Source: Opisthocomus hoazin
Taxonomy: Eukaryota > Chordata > Aves > Opisthocomiformes > Opisthocomidae
NCBI RefSeq assembly: GCF_030867145.1
Contig: NC_134415.1
Coordinates: forward strand, 70,523,300-70,587,299
Direction: 5' to 3'
Length of the DNA: 64,000 bases
In this document: piece after piece, positions 51,601 through 61,749 of the stretch
How the letters are laid out: every line of letters begins with the position of its first letter
Numbering within the stretch: the stretch's first letter is position 1
Program-made: the position numbers and the translations under genes
The notes under the pieces: model-generated
Databases searched by the model: none
Seen by the model: the letters and a program-made list of their open reading frames with translations, nothing else
What the model was told of the DNA's origin: nothing

Positions 51601-54600
51601 TTTTCATCCCCACCTGGCAAAACAAGTTCCACTTGCATGATAAACACCTTCCACAGATAATGTCATACCTGACCTCTAACAAATTCTTGAACTTGCACTG
51701 CCCAGCAGTGTGTATTTTAAAAAGCTGCTTTGGCCACATGTCAGCATAGCATGGCTGTTACTTAACTTAACAAAAGTTAATTAAGCTGATACTGTATTGA
51801 GGAGTGTATTAGAAAAACATATATGTTGGGGAAATTGTATGACTGGATTGTACATCAACTTTATTCTTCTGTTGCTTGATTAAAACAAATGTTTGGCCCT
51901 TGATAGCCTTCTTTCTGCTATCATTTTCCTGGTGTTTTCCTTTTTTCTTTAATGTCTCTTTTTTTCTGTGCTTAAAATAGTTGTGTGTGTGGTTTGGATG
52001 ACTGGTTGAAAGACTTTGATATCAATACTGTATTCTTGCTGTCTTCACCGAGGGAGGACAGTTGGCCAAAATGCATGGGTGGCTGACCATGACCACTGCT
52101 TTTCATGTGTCTGGATGTCTTGCATCTATGTTTTCAAAAATATCTAGTTGTATTTGAAATTTTTGTATTATTTCTATTCTATAACTCTTGCTCTACAGCA
52201 TGTTAAAATGTTGGGTGTCTTTTCATTGTATCCCAATGCCTTTGACTCTGTTTTTTGGAGAATTTTCAACTTTGTGTTGATTAAGTCACCTTGTAGATAG
52301 TGTTACCAAAATATATAGAAGTTAGCAGATTTGGTGAGGGAACTTGCTATGACCCGAGGCATAACCTTTGCTTATTATTTATGTTGGTCAGTGGCTTGAG
52401 AGCAGGAGGCCAGAGTTATTTGTGAGAGAGATATAAGTTACCCCGTGCAGTTCTGGCCGCCCTCTCTCAGTGTAACGGTAGCTGAGAACCAGGTGCTGCA
52501 GCACGGCGTGGTTCCGGCTGCCTCCCTCCACGGTGTGCCAGTCTCCTGCCAGCTAAAAGGAGAAGACTGGAAGTCAGGAGCTGTGTCCTTACGTGACATG
52601 GGGAGTCAGACAGGGAAGGGAACAAAATCCAGGTTGCTGACAACACGTTTAATGTTTTAGGCATCCTTTTTTACATTGTGGGTTTCAGAAGCATAGTGAT
52701 AGGAGCTTTTAAAATGCTTAAAATAGAGGATGGTATCTGTCCCTCCCTAGTAAACTTCATTAGTGCCTTTGCATTGTCAGAAGGCTGAATATAATTCAAA
52801 CCCCGAAGTCCAGGAAATGATGATGGGGCCAGCACAAACCTTAATATAATCTTAATTCTGCCCAAGGAACTGATTACACCTGTTGGAACAGATCAGTAAC
52901 AGGAGTTACTGAGCAGGAGTTACTGAAAAGCAGGTATGAAAAACTAAGAAAATACATTTTTGTTTGTATTTTCAGCTTTCGTTGTACATGCTCCAGCTTC
53001 AGGTAGCTGGGAAATACTTTAGCTCACAGCAGGTGCTGCCTTTGAGGAAGCAAGTGTACTTGTTTAATGATAGAATTATTAGGTGGCATTGTTAATGGCA
53101 AACAAGGTTTTCTTCTCCCATGCATTGCCAGTGATGTGATGTGACATGACGTGAGATGACAGTCGGTATGTGGGCACAGTGAGATGTCACGGAGTGAAAG
53201 AATCCTCTGATCAAAGGTGGAGGGTTTGTAATGTTTAGCGGATCTGAGAACATTTTAAAATGTACAGCAGGAACATTTGCTGTAGCTCTTGTTTGCTTTA
53301 GATGACTAACCCAAAATTGGATGTGGCTCATGGTGGCTGTGCTTTCTTCCTAGGGATGTTGTAGTTCTTGTAACATGGAAATACAATGTTCTTAAAGAAG
53401 GTTTCAGCTGTCCTTTGGTGTTTATATTACCATAACCTCTTATTTCCAATTTAAGTTGTGAGGATTTTGCTACCCTTTGCATTTCTGGAGGATGTTTCTG
53501 TTGCTTGTAAGGTGTTCAGTTGCTTTGTTGCATTAATTACATTTAAGAAATATTTTTTTCAGTATTGTCATGCAACAGACGTTCTTCCTTTTTTAGGGCA
53601 GGGAAGGCATGTGTCCAGGAGCCTAGTGGTATGACCTTTCCCTGGGGTACAGGAGAGCCAGATTTTCATTCTCTTGACCTGGAAGACAAGAACAGGCATA
53701 CTGAGTCAAATCAAGGTTCGTTTTTCATTCATCTACTATTCTGTCTCAGGCAGGGCCAGTACTAGGTGAGTAAGATATACACAGCTCAGGAATAGAGTAG
53801 TACTTCGGTCTTTTCAGGTTTTTGATGTCTGCCTCTTTGTATTTAGTAATGCTTGATGTACTTTTCTTACATAAATTCATCTAATGGGAGATCAGATCTG
53901 TCGTGTCTCAGAAGGTAGACTCAATTCCTTTCGTAAAATAAAAAGGGAAATATTTATGCGAGACTGCAGCTGGTGTTGTTCAGAGGCTGATCCCAGGCTG
54001 GCTTGGCAGCGGCATATGCCTCTTCAGGTCTGAGCTGAGGTCTCCATTGTTTCCTTGGGTGTGGGGACTGGAAGTGAGTGGTGTACCTAACAGAGAATGT
54101 GATGGGTGGCCTCTGTAAGAAATGGTGTGACTTCAGGAGAGGATTCATAGTTGAGAAGTCTGAAAAACCACAGATACCTTTCTTAAGCCTGAAGGCAGTC
54201 CAAGACTACCTTTACGCCTTCTACTGACCACCACTTACCTCAGTATTTTCTGTGGAGCTTGTTCAGAGGAACATTGTAGGGAGAGGTGAATCTCAGTGAG
54301 ATCCTGGAAGCTGCAGCCTCCATCTCTCTATGGATTTAGCTGTCAGTCATTTATTTTCCTTTCATCATGTTTAGTTCCATTTTCTAAGAGGGCGGTGAAG
54401 ACTGGGCAGGGTAACAGAGACCTTCTGACATACGAAACGTTTTCAACTTTGTTCTTTTGGTGCTGATGGATCAGCTGTGCTTCTCATGTAAAAGGTGACT
54501 TCCCTTGCGAACTTCAGAGTGCATTGAGGTCCCTTCCCAGATGAGTCCCTGTGCTGCCCACCTGAACAGAAATTCCTGTTCTTAAGGCCTGAACCCAGGT

Positions 54601-56742
54601 GCCTGGGACAATCTCGGATGTAATGAACACGACGTTACTGACCGGTGCTGGCTGTCCTGTGAGACTGCCTGCGGATTGTCTAGCGTCAGATGCCTAGCTG
54701 CCTGTGACCACTTCTTTTTTTAATGCTTTGCATCGCTCAGCACAGCTAGAATTAAACCCTTAATAATGTCTTCATTATTGCTTTCCCAGTGGGACACTGG
54801 GTGTCAGCAAATTGCAAAGTAAGCTGAGCCAGTAAAGGAGTTTTGAAATACTTGCAGAGTCTTCCCCATGGAGAGGCGAGACCTGAGCTCCCTGGGATTT
54901 GCTGGGTTTGGGAAGCACTTGCTAGTGTTAGCAAAAAACCTTTCCTCCCCTGAAATACTCTGCTCTCTTCCTTTTGTCACGCAGCCTTCCTCCACTATCT
55001 CTACAAAAAGGCTTTCATGCAATCTGGCATGTCAGCTGTTGCCTTTGTGCATTGTGTTGGGGCTGGGATAAAGCGTAAGCTCTTCAGCTCTGGTGCTTTT
55101 GAGTATGGCATGAATGCTGATGGTGCTCTGGTTAAGAAAAAAGCAACCAAGCAAACTTACAATTTACGATAATTAAGCAGATTTGGGAACTTTGAGTTCC
55201 TAGAAGTAGTTGCGTTTTTAAAGGTTTTCTTTTTCTTTCCCCTTCCAAAGCTGCTCACCTCGGTATTTTCATTACGGAAAACTGCAATTTTAGGAAACAG
55301 ACTTGTGTGTAGATCTCAGTATTACATGATTTATCTTCAGAAAGCCAATTAGTACTTGAAGTAGAAGCTAATCTACTTCACAAGTATAATTTATATCCCT
55401 TGTCTTACAAGCAGCAGCAAGTAACCACACCGCAGATGAACATCTTAAGTACGGGTCTGCTTCTGTACATCTTTTCTGCATGCTTGTGTTTCTGGAGGCT
55501 TTTTCCACTAACCTAATGTGTGTCAGTGTGAACACTGTGCAGAGAGAGTACAACCCACTGCAGCAGATCTCCTCCAGGGAGACAGCTTAATCAGCCCTAG
55601 GGTGAGTTCTTAAATGAGGAAGGTGACAGGCTGTAGACAAGAAGCAAAGATGTGAAATCTTTGAAAAGAGGAATGTGACTCTACCTTCTGGAGGGGAGCA
55701 ATTCTATTACACGCTGTAAGGCATAAAGAAAAAGCAATTCTATTCTATGTTGTGAGCCATAAGTCGAGCATCCATCCTGACTTCCCTTACCGTAGTGAGC
55801 AGTTAGAAATCAAACTCACGTGGACCCTCTGAAGCGCGGAACAAAACGCCACCAACTATACTATAATCAAGCACCAGGGTGCTGACAGAACCTCCCCAGC
55901 GCAGGTCAGTACTGAGGCCACAAACCATCCTCCTGAGAAATGCTTTTTGTCCGTCAGTTCGCTTGGGTTTTAGCTAAAGCCTTGTTGCTTTAGACATGAC
56001 TTAGCAAGGCAGCGTACGTGTAATGTGCCCTCCGTCTTTGCAATTCTGTTTTCAAACACGTTTTAGAACTGACTGCAGATACCGGTGAGGGCACTGAGCA
56101 TCTCTACTTGTGGCAGCCTATGTACCTCATTCTGAGAAAGGCCAAAAGCTGCAGCTTGAGGCACCGGGTGATGTAAAAATTAAAATACTCTAGCTCTGGC
56201 TGTAAGCAGTGTGCTGTCAGGTTGTATCAGCCTTTGGAAGCCGGGGGGAGGAGAAAATAGAAAGCTGAGTGTGGGCGAGCTGAGCACGGAAGTCGATGTA
56301 CGGATTGCCCTCTGCATGTTTGTTTTTCCTTGACAGGTTGATGACGCCTGGGAGTGAAATTCGGTTTGTCCACAAGCACATGGGCCTGGTGCCAGGCTGG
56401 GGAGGAGCTGCCCGGCTGGTGCGGCTCGTCGGCAGCGGGGCTGCCCTCCGGCTGCTGAGCGGGGCTGCCCCGGTGCACCCCGAGACAGCTTTGCGCCTTG
56501 GGCTCTCCGAGGAGACGTTGTCGTCCGCGGGTGAAACCGAAGCGTTAGAAGAAGCCCGAGCCTGGCTGAGTCGGCACACAGAGGGTCCCACCAGCGTGAT
56601 TCGGGCTGTGAAAAAGGTGGTGACAGCAGGAAGAGAGCTACCACTGGAAGCTGCCCTCAGGACAGAGAAGGACGTTTTCGGAACTGTATGGGGTGGGCCT
56701 GCCAATTTGCAGGCATTGGTTAGAAGACCAAAACATAAATGA
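21389..56742 (+). CDS. ECHDC1: ethylmalonyl-CoA decarboxylase, five coding exons
   Basis: Spliced coding sequence 21389-21608, 26395-26537, 34335-34387, 36279-36359 and 56337-56742: 903 nt, 300 aa plus stop. The human protein is about 307 aa. All phases join without a break. The family is crotonase/enoyl-CoA hydratase; the enzyme decarboxylates ethylmalonyl-CoA and, more slowly, methylmalonyl-CoA, a 'metabolite repair' role that removes side products of acetyl-CoA/propionyl-CoA carboxylases. Seen: [13 protein letters not shown] (55-66), the oxyanion-hole loops CSGSDLNAV (106-114) and [12 protein letters not shown] (154-165), [15 protein letters not shown] (175-189) and the C-terminal [11 protein letters not shown]. 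The residues around 115-124 (KAIANSQDGM) align in length with human KSLGTPEDGM, which fixes the exon 2/3 junction. Human ECHDC1 is described as cytosolic; the basic N-terminus here could also act as a presequence. Identification is very secure; exon ends are predictions. Confidence 0.95.
24960..25360 (+). mobile_element. old, decayed CR1-type LINE fragment
   Basis: Translation in broken frames gives '[22 protein letters not shown]', matching the CR1 reverse-transcriptase region around the catalytic FADDTKLGG motif with substitutions. Downstream bits ('caatgtcattttgg ... tgtccacttaattgttgccctcct') fit the following CR1 region. It has many stops and indels and is much older than the CR1 copy at 27,330. 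Boundaries are approximate. Confidence 0.6.
26157..26175. repeat. poly-T run (19 T)
   Basis: An uninterrupted T19. It could be the poly(A) tail of a minus-strand retrocopy, but no retrocopy sequence is recognisable next to it. Confidence 0.9.
26395..26537 (+). CDS. ECHDC1: ECHDC1 coding exon 2 (residues 74-121), followed by a GC donor
   Basis: Acceptor CTTGTGACAG ends at 26394. The exon codes from the split Gly74 (G|GC) through the oxyanion-hole motif [10 protein letters not shown] to ...ANSQ. The junction that keeps the frame with exon 3 is CAG|GCAAGT at 26537/26538, phase 0. This is the consensus of the rare GC-AG introns. The nearby GT (GTG|GTATGAGT, GT at 26548) would be phase 1 and would put exon 3 out of frame. 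Confidence 0.85.
27330..30390 (+). mobile_element. young CR1 LINE, 5'-truncated, complete ORF2 and 3' end
   Basis: The sequence covers the ORF1-ORF2 junction region of a CR1 (chicken repeat 1) non-LTR retrotransposon, the whole ORF2 and the 3' UTR. It ends with CTTCCAACCCCTACTATTCTGTGATTCTGTGATT (written here only to show the tail repeat ATTCTGTG twice). There is no poly(A), as usual for CR1. The left boundary is approximate: CR1-like text begins near 27,330. The uninterrupted ORF2 and near-identity with the copy at 43,691 suggest recent insertion. It lies in the same orientation as the host gene ECHDC1. No target-site duplication can be recognised, also usual for CR1. Confidence 0.9.
27431..30307 (+). 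CDS. CR1 ORF2: endonuclease plus reverse transcriptase
   Basis: The frame is open from 27431 (after TGA at 27428) to the stop at 30305-30307. The recognisable protein, counted here from GTG at 27503, is 934 residues. The first in-frame ATG is only at 27566 (SMGNKQEE), so the natural start is unclear. Domains in order: AP-like endonuclease (YTNARS near 14-19, TETW near 46, [16 protein letters not shown], then CSDRE at 217-221); reverse transcriptase (YLDFSKAFD with Asp582, [11 protein letters not shown], and FADD at 668-671); C-terminal region ending in [10 protein letters not shown]. It nicks target DNA and copies CR1 RNA at the nick. Oddity: residue 220 is Arg where AP-endonuclease-type enzymes normally have the catalytic His of the SDH motif, so this copy may be endonuclease-dead. 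Confidence 0.9.
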   Translation, partial: EGFKLGSKGEGDIAQLTRDEHRLGVPRPGVRLTAQLKCVYTNARSMGNKQEELEAIIQQDGYDLVAITETWWDNSHDWHAVIDGYRLFRKDRPTRRGGGVALYVREQVECIELGLGANEEQVESLWVRIKGQAHKGDITVGVYYRPPDQEEEVDEAFYRQLQAASQSQALVLMGDFNHPDIRWEDHTARQAQSRRFLQSIDDNFLMQVVEEPTRKGTLLDLVLTNKEGLVEDVKVGGRLGCSDREMVEFRILRGGSRAISRIKTLDLRRADFALFKELLGGIPWARALEGRGVHECWSLFKQHFFHAQEQCIPLRNKSSKGGRRPAWLNKELLAEIRQKRKVHGMWKERQATWEEYRNVVRACGDATRKAKAHLELKLARDVKNNKKGFFNYISSKRKARDNVGPLLNEAGVLVTEDAEKAELMNAFFSSVFSAKTGSQKSQAPEVREEAYKEDDFPLVEEDCVRDRLSDLDVHKSMGPDGRHPRVLRELVDVIAEPLSIIFERSWRTGEVPEDWRKANVTPIFKKGKKEDPGNYRPVSLTSSSGKVMEQLILEAIIKQVEEKKVIRSSQHGFTKGKSCLTNLIAFYDDMTGWVDEGRAVDVVYLDFSKAFDTVSHDILLGKLRKCGLDEWSVKWIENWLNGRTQRVVISGAESSWRLVTSGVPQGSVLGPALFNFFINDLDEELECTLSKFADDTKLGGVVDTPEGCAAIQRDLDRLESWAERNLMRFNKGKCRVLHLGRNNPMHQYRLGVDLLESSSAERDLGVLVDDRLTMSQQCALAAKKANGILGCIKKSVASRTREVLLPLYTALVRPHLEYCVQFWAPQFKEDGELLERVQRRATRMVRGLEHLPYEERLRELGLFSLKKRRLRGDLINAYKYLKGGCQEDGAKLFSVVPSDRTRGNGHKLRHRKFHLNMRRNFFPLRVMEHWNRLPREVVESPSLEIFKTRLDKVLCGLL
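33291..33322. repeat. (GT)n(AT)n microsatellite
   Basis: About seven GT units followed by about seven AT units, the latter interrupted by GA. A similar (GT)n(AT)n tract occurs at about 41,176-41,196. Confidence 0.9.
33385..33800 (+). mobile_element. ancient amniote interspersed repeat (CR1/L3-like 3' region)
   Basis: Ordered motifs match, from memory, a very old amniote repeat: CATACTGGGTCA, CCTGGTCAATACTGGATGCC, GTTCCACAGTTTAACTATG, GAAGAAATACCTG and AGTTCTTGTACTGG. In reptile genomes this text reads 'catactgggtcagaccaatgg ... gttccacaggttaattatgcg ... gacccctagttcttgt'. It is strongly diverged and interrupted. The family name is uncertain. Confidence 0.6.
34335..34387 (+). CDS. ECHDC1: ECHDC1 coding exon 3 (53 nt, residues 122-138)
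   Basis: A very small exon. Acceptor TTCTTTGTAG ends at 34334 and donor ATGAG|GTAATA follows, phase 2. It encodes [17 protein letters not shown] plus two bases of Arg139. It closely matches human [18 protein letters not shown], so identity is secure despite the length. Confidence 0.93.
34388..36278 (+). other. ECHDC1: ECHDC1 intron between coding exons 3 and 4
   Basis: A GT-AG intron of about 1.9 kb. No other feature is recognised. A short A-rich run lies at about 35,776. Confidence 0.85.
36279..36359 (+). CDS. ECHDC1: ECHDC1 coding exon 4 (81 nt, residues 139-166)
   Basis: Acceptor CTTGTGTAG ends at 36278 and donor TTCAG|GTAAGA follows, phase 2. It encodes [20 protein letters not shown] and TTACDF. 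The GGGAEL motif forms the second oxyanion-hole loop of the crotonase fold, and Glu158 is at the place of a conserved Glu in enoyl-CoA hydratases. Confidence 0.95.
38920..39451 (+). mobile_element. CR1 LINE 3' fragment, older subfamily
   Basis: The 5' truncation lies within the C-terminal part of ORF2. The frame is open to 39363 and encodes RT C-terminal text ([53 protein letters not shown]). The 3' UTR ends with TCCTATGATTCTATGA, i.e. an ATTCTATG-type tail instead of ATTCTGTG. It therefore belongs to a CR1 subfamily other than the copies at 27,330 and 43,691. The remnant frame has no stop codon, but without the RT core it is not functional. Confidence 0.9.
40761..41092 (-). other. exon-like open frame, minus strand, unrecognised
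   Basis: On the - strand an acceptor-like CTCTCAG (41100-41093) is followed by an open frame to TAA at 40761-40763. It contains [30 protein letters not shown] and NPYIQQ. Its composition looks coding-like (purine-rich first positions, mixed third positions) and it has several Tyr motifs, two of them Tyr-x-x-Gln. Read as an exon it starts with two bases that complete a codon. I do not recognise a family. An open frame of about 110 codons is not significant on its own in 64 kb. Confidence 0.25.
42325..42784 (-). other. exon-like open frame, minus strand, unrecognised
   Basis: About 150 open codons end in a strong donor CCAGAG|GTAAGC (GT at 42324-42323), phase 1. This is the phase needed to join the open frame at 41092-40761; the join would give ...QTR-D-LSTDS. 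The frame includes [26 protein letters not shown] and a hydrophobic stretch [15 protein letters not shown] close to the donor, which could be a membrane segment. No clear acceptor is seen on its upstream side and no family is recognised. About four or five frames of this length are expected by chance here. Confidence 0.25.
43639..43659. repeat. homopolymer junction C12 then A9
   Basis: C12 directly followed by A9, about 30 bp before the start of the third CR1 copy. Low complexity only. Confidence 0.85.
43691..44515 (+). mobile_element. young CR1 LINE 3' fragment, same subfamily as the copy at 27,330
   Basis: It starts within ORF2 (GTGACCTGGATAGGCTGGAA) just after the FADD region and runs to the ATTCTGTG tail repeat. 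The frame is open to the stop at 44432-44434. Aligned by eye with 29,563-30,390, it differs only at scattered single bases, so the two copies are close relatives. It is 5'-truncated, as typical for target-primed reverse transcription, and in sense orientation with ECHDC1. Confidence 0.92.
56337..56742 (+). CDS. ECHDC1: ECHDC1 coding exon 5 (residues 166-300 and stop)
   Basis: Acceptor TTTTCCTTGACAG ends at 56336; the first base completes Arg166. It encodes [20 protein letters not shown] through ...LVRRPKHK and TGA. It is far more GC-rich than the other coding exons, especially 56,380-56,600. The protein there is rich in Gly, Ala, Arg and Leu (for example [20 protein letters not shown]) where human has Ile, Lys, Asn and Ser. 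The long minus-strand open frames over it are shadows of the GC-rich sequence. Confidence 0.95.
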
Positions 56743-57790
56743 CAGTCAATGCATAAGAAATGTTCTTGACCTTTTTGCGAACAAAGCTCTCACTAAAGCA
56801 GGCATTAAACTGAATCATTTAAGGACTTGATCATTTAAACTGGCATTAACATTCCTGTTGATCATGTCAGGCAGACATATTTGGTGTGCAACCACAGAGA
56901 AATCCCCGGCAGATTCTTTACTGTCCTAATCATCTACTGAATGGAGATCAGTGAAATTAGTATGTAAAGGTAAATACTGTGCTGAGAATAGAACTATAAT
57001 TCTTTTGGAATGAAGCTGAAGATTATTTTCTTTGGAGTTAATTTTGCTTTTCTAACTGGTATGGAAATGAATTGCTTGAAAAATATGAAGTTTATTTATT
57101 TGCAGAACAGGTGCATCTAAAGCTGCAAAATATGAGTTCCTCAACATGAGACCAGTGTCTTTAAGCAGCTTTAAATGGATGATAACTGGTGAAATGATAG
57201 TTTTTATTTTTTCATATTCAGTCTGTTCTTTGTATAATCAATGAGAAAGTATCCAGGGATACTTCAGTTTTAATGGTGATTTTTACAGGAGAATTTTTAA
57301 CTTACTGGAGAGCTTATAGCCCTCATCCACTGACGCTGATTCAGGACTTTAAATGCATGTAGGTGTCTTCTCACTGCTCAAGGAACCAGCTACCTACATA
57401 CGCGTCTGTACGTTCCCATAGGCTGGATCTGTGCTGCTGAGCACGTGCAAAGCTTCTGACCTCATTCTTTACATAGAATCTAGTTGAAGTCTTGGAAGGC
57501 CATGATGTATCATGCCCTCAGATGGGATGTCCCTGACTGACTGGGTGACCTGAGTACTTCAGCATTCCAGAAGGACTTGTGTGTGGATCTGTCTACACCT
57601 TACTTCAGCATATTTTTACTGGTAGGGCATATTTGGGCTGACCAGAAGATTTGGAACTCGGTCTCTGCTTCATGCCGGTGACTGTGAATTAGATAACTCT
57701 GTGGGGAGGGTTTTCCCACTAGAAACTGACACCAAGTCCCTGCTTTGACAGATAATTCTTAAAATAAAACATCTGTGAGAACAAAAACAC
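56743..57790 (+). other. ECHDC1: ECHDC1 3' UTR (candidate)
   Basis: Non-coding sequence from the stop codon to the first clear AATAAA signal on the + strand. An ATTAAA at about 56,803 could serve a much shorter form. The true end needs RNA data. Confidence 0.5.
57763..57768 (+). terminator. ECHDC1: candidate ECHDC1 polyadenylation signal AATAAA
   Basis: AATAAA about 1 kb after the ECHDC1 stop codon, followed by a GT-containing stretch. Motif only. Another AATAAA lies at about 58,806. Confidence 0.4.
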
Positions 57791-60700
57791 GCAGGCATAT
57801 CCATGACTGAGACTTTTCTGTACTGTTGTTAGGATGCACTTGTCTCCAAATCCAGCAAGGGCTGAGATCGGCGGCTAAGACCCAGGTGCTCCCAGGTGCT
57901 CCGGGGAACATGTTAAGGAGGGAACTTTGGGCTACGTGCCACTGACATGCATTCCCACTCTGACCAGGCATAACTAACTCTAGATACATGGAACAAGCTC
58001 CCTTAGGAAAAGGAGCAAGTCCTTGGATGGAAATCCATGTTACGATTTCTGCAGTGTGGCAGGATTCCCGAGTTTTAGACAGCGAGTTAACTGTACGTAT
58101 GTTTGAGGATCTGGGGACAGATCAGTGATGGGAATTAGGCCTAGATTGCCTGTTAAGATTCTGCAGCTTTCGAGCAGATGCTGTGCTCTGCTGGGGATGT
58201 TTTACTATATGGCTTTCACAGCGGGGAGTGTGTATAGCCTGAAGCAACCAAAACAAATGCTGCAAAAGAAAGGGATGTCTTTCGAGCTGGCACCTCAGGG
58301 AGGATAAGGAACTTAAGTCTGCCCTGTTGATCCTGCCTGTTTGCCTTCACACCTGAAGCTGCTGCTAGAGGAAGATTTCAAGTCTCCCCCAAAAACTGAG
58401 TTCAATTTTTGCTTCCAGGTTAGAGAAGAGACAGGAATGGGAACATGGGGAGAGAGTAGTGATCTGGTTTGTGCTTCGTCCCCCACCCCAGCAGCTCAGT
58501 TGTTAGTCCCCTCTACAGCTGGATTCTTTCCCAAGCTCTAGAGGACTTCAAACCAATGACTTCTGAAGTACAAATGTTTTAATATAGTCATGCAGTACTT
58601 GACTGTTTAGTAATGAAGCTGTTCTGCTTTTTGTGAAGTTCCTCACGATTTGAGAGGGATTCCAGACTGCCAGCATCACTGAACCTTCAGAGCGTGCTCC
58701 AGTCCATGCTCATCCAGCTTTCTGAAGCAGCAGCACATGACATTGTCGTGAGTCAAAAAAATTATGCTTTAAAGGGCAACTGGTTATGTCTTTGCTAGTA
58801 ACAAGAATAAATTTTCCATTACTAATACTGTGATTATGTTTTTAAAATGGGTGTGAAAATTGCTTAGCATCTGAGCAAGACTCGTGAATCTTTTATTTTC
58901 CAGGTGCCAGGCTGCAGGGCTCATTAGTGTGCTCTGTGCACTGGCTGATACAAGTGTGAAAGGGAGGAAGTTGTACCAGAAAAGCAGAATCTGTTTTACT
59001 TAGACGTTTTGAACTAGACCAGTCCTGCCAGTAAGTGAAACTCGGTATGTACACCTATTGGGGACCTCTTTCCGTTTTGATTTGTAGACAGTGAGCTTAC
59101 TTCTCACTTCAGCAGATGCATTTCCCCAGCCATCCTCTCTGATTTGTATCAAAGGCCAATGTTTGCTTCTAAGAACACGACAAGTAATTAAGTAGTACCA
59201 ACTAAGACTCTCAGAAAAGGTTACAGCAGCTCATTTTGTCTTCTGGTCTGCTGGAATCACAAATATACCAAACACACCTACAGGAGATTCTTAAGATAAT
59301 TACAGGTGCTTGTTTTGATCAAGGATTTTGTGAGCAGCCTAATACCATATTCTCTGGTTTCTTTCCTGTTTTAAAAGCAAGTACAGCCCTTGGTATGAAA
59401 ACCAGCCACACTAAATTACCGTAAGTGCTAGCACGAGAGCTCCAGACTGAATGAGATGAAATGGAATCCCATTTTACCAATTTCAAACCTAAAAGCTTTA
59501 CTTCACAGAATATTTGCTTATCATCTTAAGGCAGCAAATACCTATAACCAGCAGCTAGTAAGCATTTATATTCCTTAGAATTATTAAAGACTGCAAGCTT
59601 CATCTTGTTCCCCTTCAGAAATGGCCTAAAAACAAGCAAGCACTAAATGCACAAAATAAATTAGAAGCCTTAAAACTGATATTCCCCATCTCCTAATTAA
59701 ATGGCGTGATAGCTTTTTTATTTCCTAGGGGCTAGATTGCCAGCTCCCTCCTCAGCAAACTAGGTTTCCTATTACATTGTGAAATGCCTGTCTTGTTCCC
59801 TTGCCTCTGTGTACTGGGACAGCCTGAGTGCTTAATGGATGTGTCAATTCTGCACCAAGGGTTTAAAGATTGGATACTGGAGATCACTTTTAGCCGTATA
59901 GATACTTTACCATATTTGCTGCTGACAGAAATATACTTACCACATGGGTAATCTAGGTAAGCTAGGTATTCTCGTGGAATGCTTGATTCACTGTGGTTTG
60001 TTGTTTTTTTTGGTTTGGGTTTGTTTTTTTTTACCGTGACATAGGATTCCTGTACCTGTGGTTATCTGTTCTCCTGGAAACGAAGTGATGCAGTAGATCT
60101 TACAGTATTTTAATTTCCTTTTTCCTTTCCATTCTTCTCCACTGTCCATTTCTCTAGCTATGCTGTACAAGTTGACAATCACTTAATGTATGGAGTTACA
60201 GAAAACCAAGTAATGCAGCATGGCTGTGGTTTAGCGAAGATTGACAGAAAAGACACATCTCCTACTGAAGGTAGATGAGAATTACCAGTTACTTTTTTTT
60301 CCTAGCTTGGGCTGGGGAGTGCATTTGCCACTCCAGTGATTGGCTATTAAGTTCTCACCAGCCTTACTTTAACTAATTTTAGTACTTCACAGCTGCAGTC
60401 AGCCAGCAGGAGCCAAAAGCAGCATTGTGGCTGTGCGGCTGAACAGAGGTCTGCCTCTCTACTTTGGTCAAGAACCCCCAAGGATAATCACTGACAAAAT
60501 TATTTGTAGACTGTTTGGGCTGAAAATCCTGAAGTTCAGTATATAGCGAGTCAAGTTCTTCTACTTTAATTCTTGCTTTCTTCAACAGTACATACCCTCA
60601 CATGAAGTAAGAAGTGTGCACATAGCAGAGGTGTTCTTACTGAAGGTTTTTGCAGCACAAAGTCAGCACACAGTGGCTCTAGTCAAGTCTAACTCAAACC

Positions 60701-61749
60701 AGAGAAGTGAAAGACAGCTGGCAACTAACAAGCAGAAGAAAAGCATTCCATCCTCTTTCCTTCTAAGTTCACGTTACTGGCTTATTTGCTTACTGAATTG
60801 GAAGGTGATTGATAGTAAGAATCCATGATCAAGAGCATCCATTGCTAGCTGAGAAAGAAGGATATCTTCCTTGTTCCATCCTGGTCCCCTCTGCATTTTC
60901 CTTTGTTCACTGACCTCACTTGTGGGCAGAGGGAACAAACTGGGACTGGCACAGCTTTGCCCAAGATTAGACACGTCAGCCATCATTATGGTAAGGAGAA
61001 CATTTTAGAAGTCTGTATCTGCCATTTTTGAAAATCAGCCCTTTTAATTCCCTTTAAATGGTTGGTTGCCTACAGCAGCTTTTGTCTGAAGATGTGTAGT
61101 ACCTACATAGCAGCTATTGTCCCCTTCTACTCAGGGATATGTGTACCAAGAATTGGAGTTTAATTAGCTTTATTTTAAAGATCAAGTCCAGAATCAACTA
61201 ATGCTGCTTCTCACTTTGAAAAATTGTAAAACTGCCAAAGACAAACTGTGCTGTTCAAGATCTGGCTTTTAACCTTCTCTAATACACAGAAGTCAATCGA
61301 GGAGATGTATTTCTAATACAAGCAATAAAACTCCCTTTCCTGTGCTGCCACTAATTTTGCTATGAAGAACAGATAAACAGCAATATAGTCCTTAATATCC
61401 ATGTTCTGTGTTACACGGTCAAGTCTGGTAACTGAGGCTCTTTTGTTTCAGCATTTCTGCTGCTAAAACAAGGCTGCCTGTGATACTTCTGCCCACCAGA
61501 ACAGTGAAGTGAGTTGATCAGCTCTTCAGAGGAGAACGGAGCGTTAAGCCCATGTGACCATTAAGCCTGCAACTCATGATTATTCAGTGGAAAGACATAC
61601 TCCTGCAGTGTTGTGTTTGAAAGACAGCCAGTCAGGGATGCAAGAACTTCAAGATACCCTTTTGGCAAACACTGGAAGCTGTTTTAAGATAGTTTTCTTT
61701 AAAGTTCCTACTAAGAAGTTTAATTAAACTGGAGAGAGATATCTAAGAT
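57791..61749. other. region between the convergent genes, nothing recognised
   Basis: About 4 kb of AT-rich DNA between the presumed 3' ends of ECHDC1 and RNF146. No gene, repeat family or RNA gene is recognised. A small tandem CCCAGGTGCT duplication lies at about 57,880-57,900 and T-runs at about 60,003-60,032. Confidence 0.5.

Larger units (their letters stand above)
36360..56336 (+). other. ECHDC1: ECHDC1 last coding intron, about 20 kb
   Basis: GT-AG. It contains two CR1 fragments and, on the minus strand, two exon-like open frames of doubtful status (separate entries). The remainder, including 44,516-56,336, is non-coding on my reading. Many open frames of 60-140 codons occur, about the number expected by chance. 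GC-richer patches at about 45,700-46,450 and 50,250-50,600 hold no recognisable gene. Confidence 0.7.

Noticed and set aside
56180..56705. Minus-strand open frames of 154 and 162 codons
   Set aside because: Shadows of the GC-rich last ECHDC1 exon.
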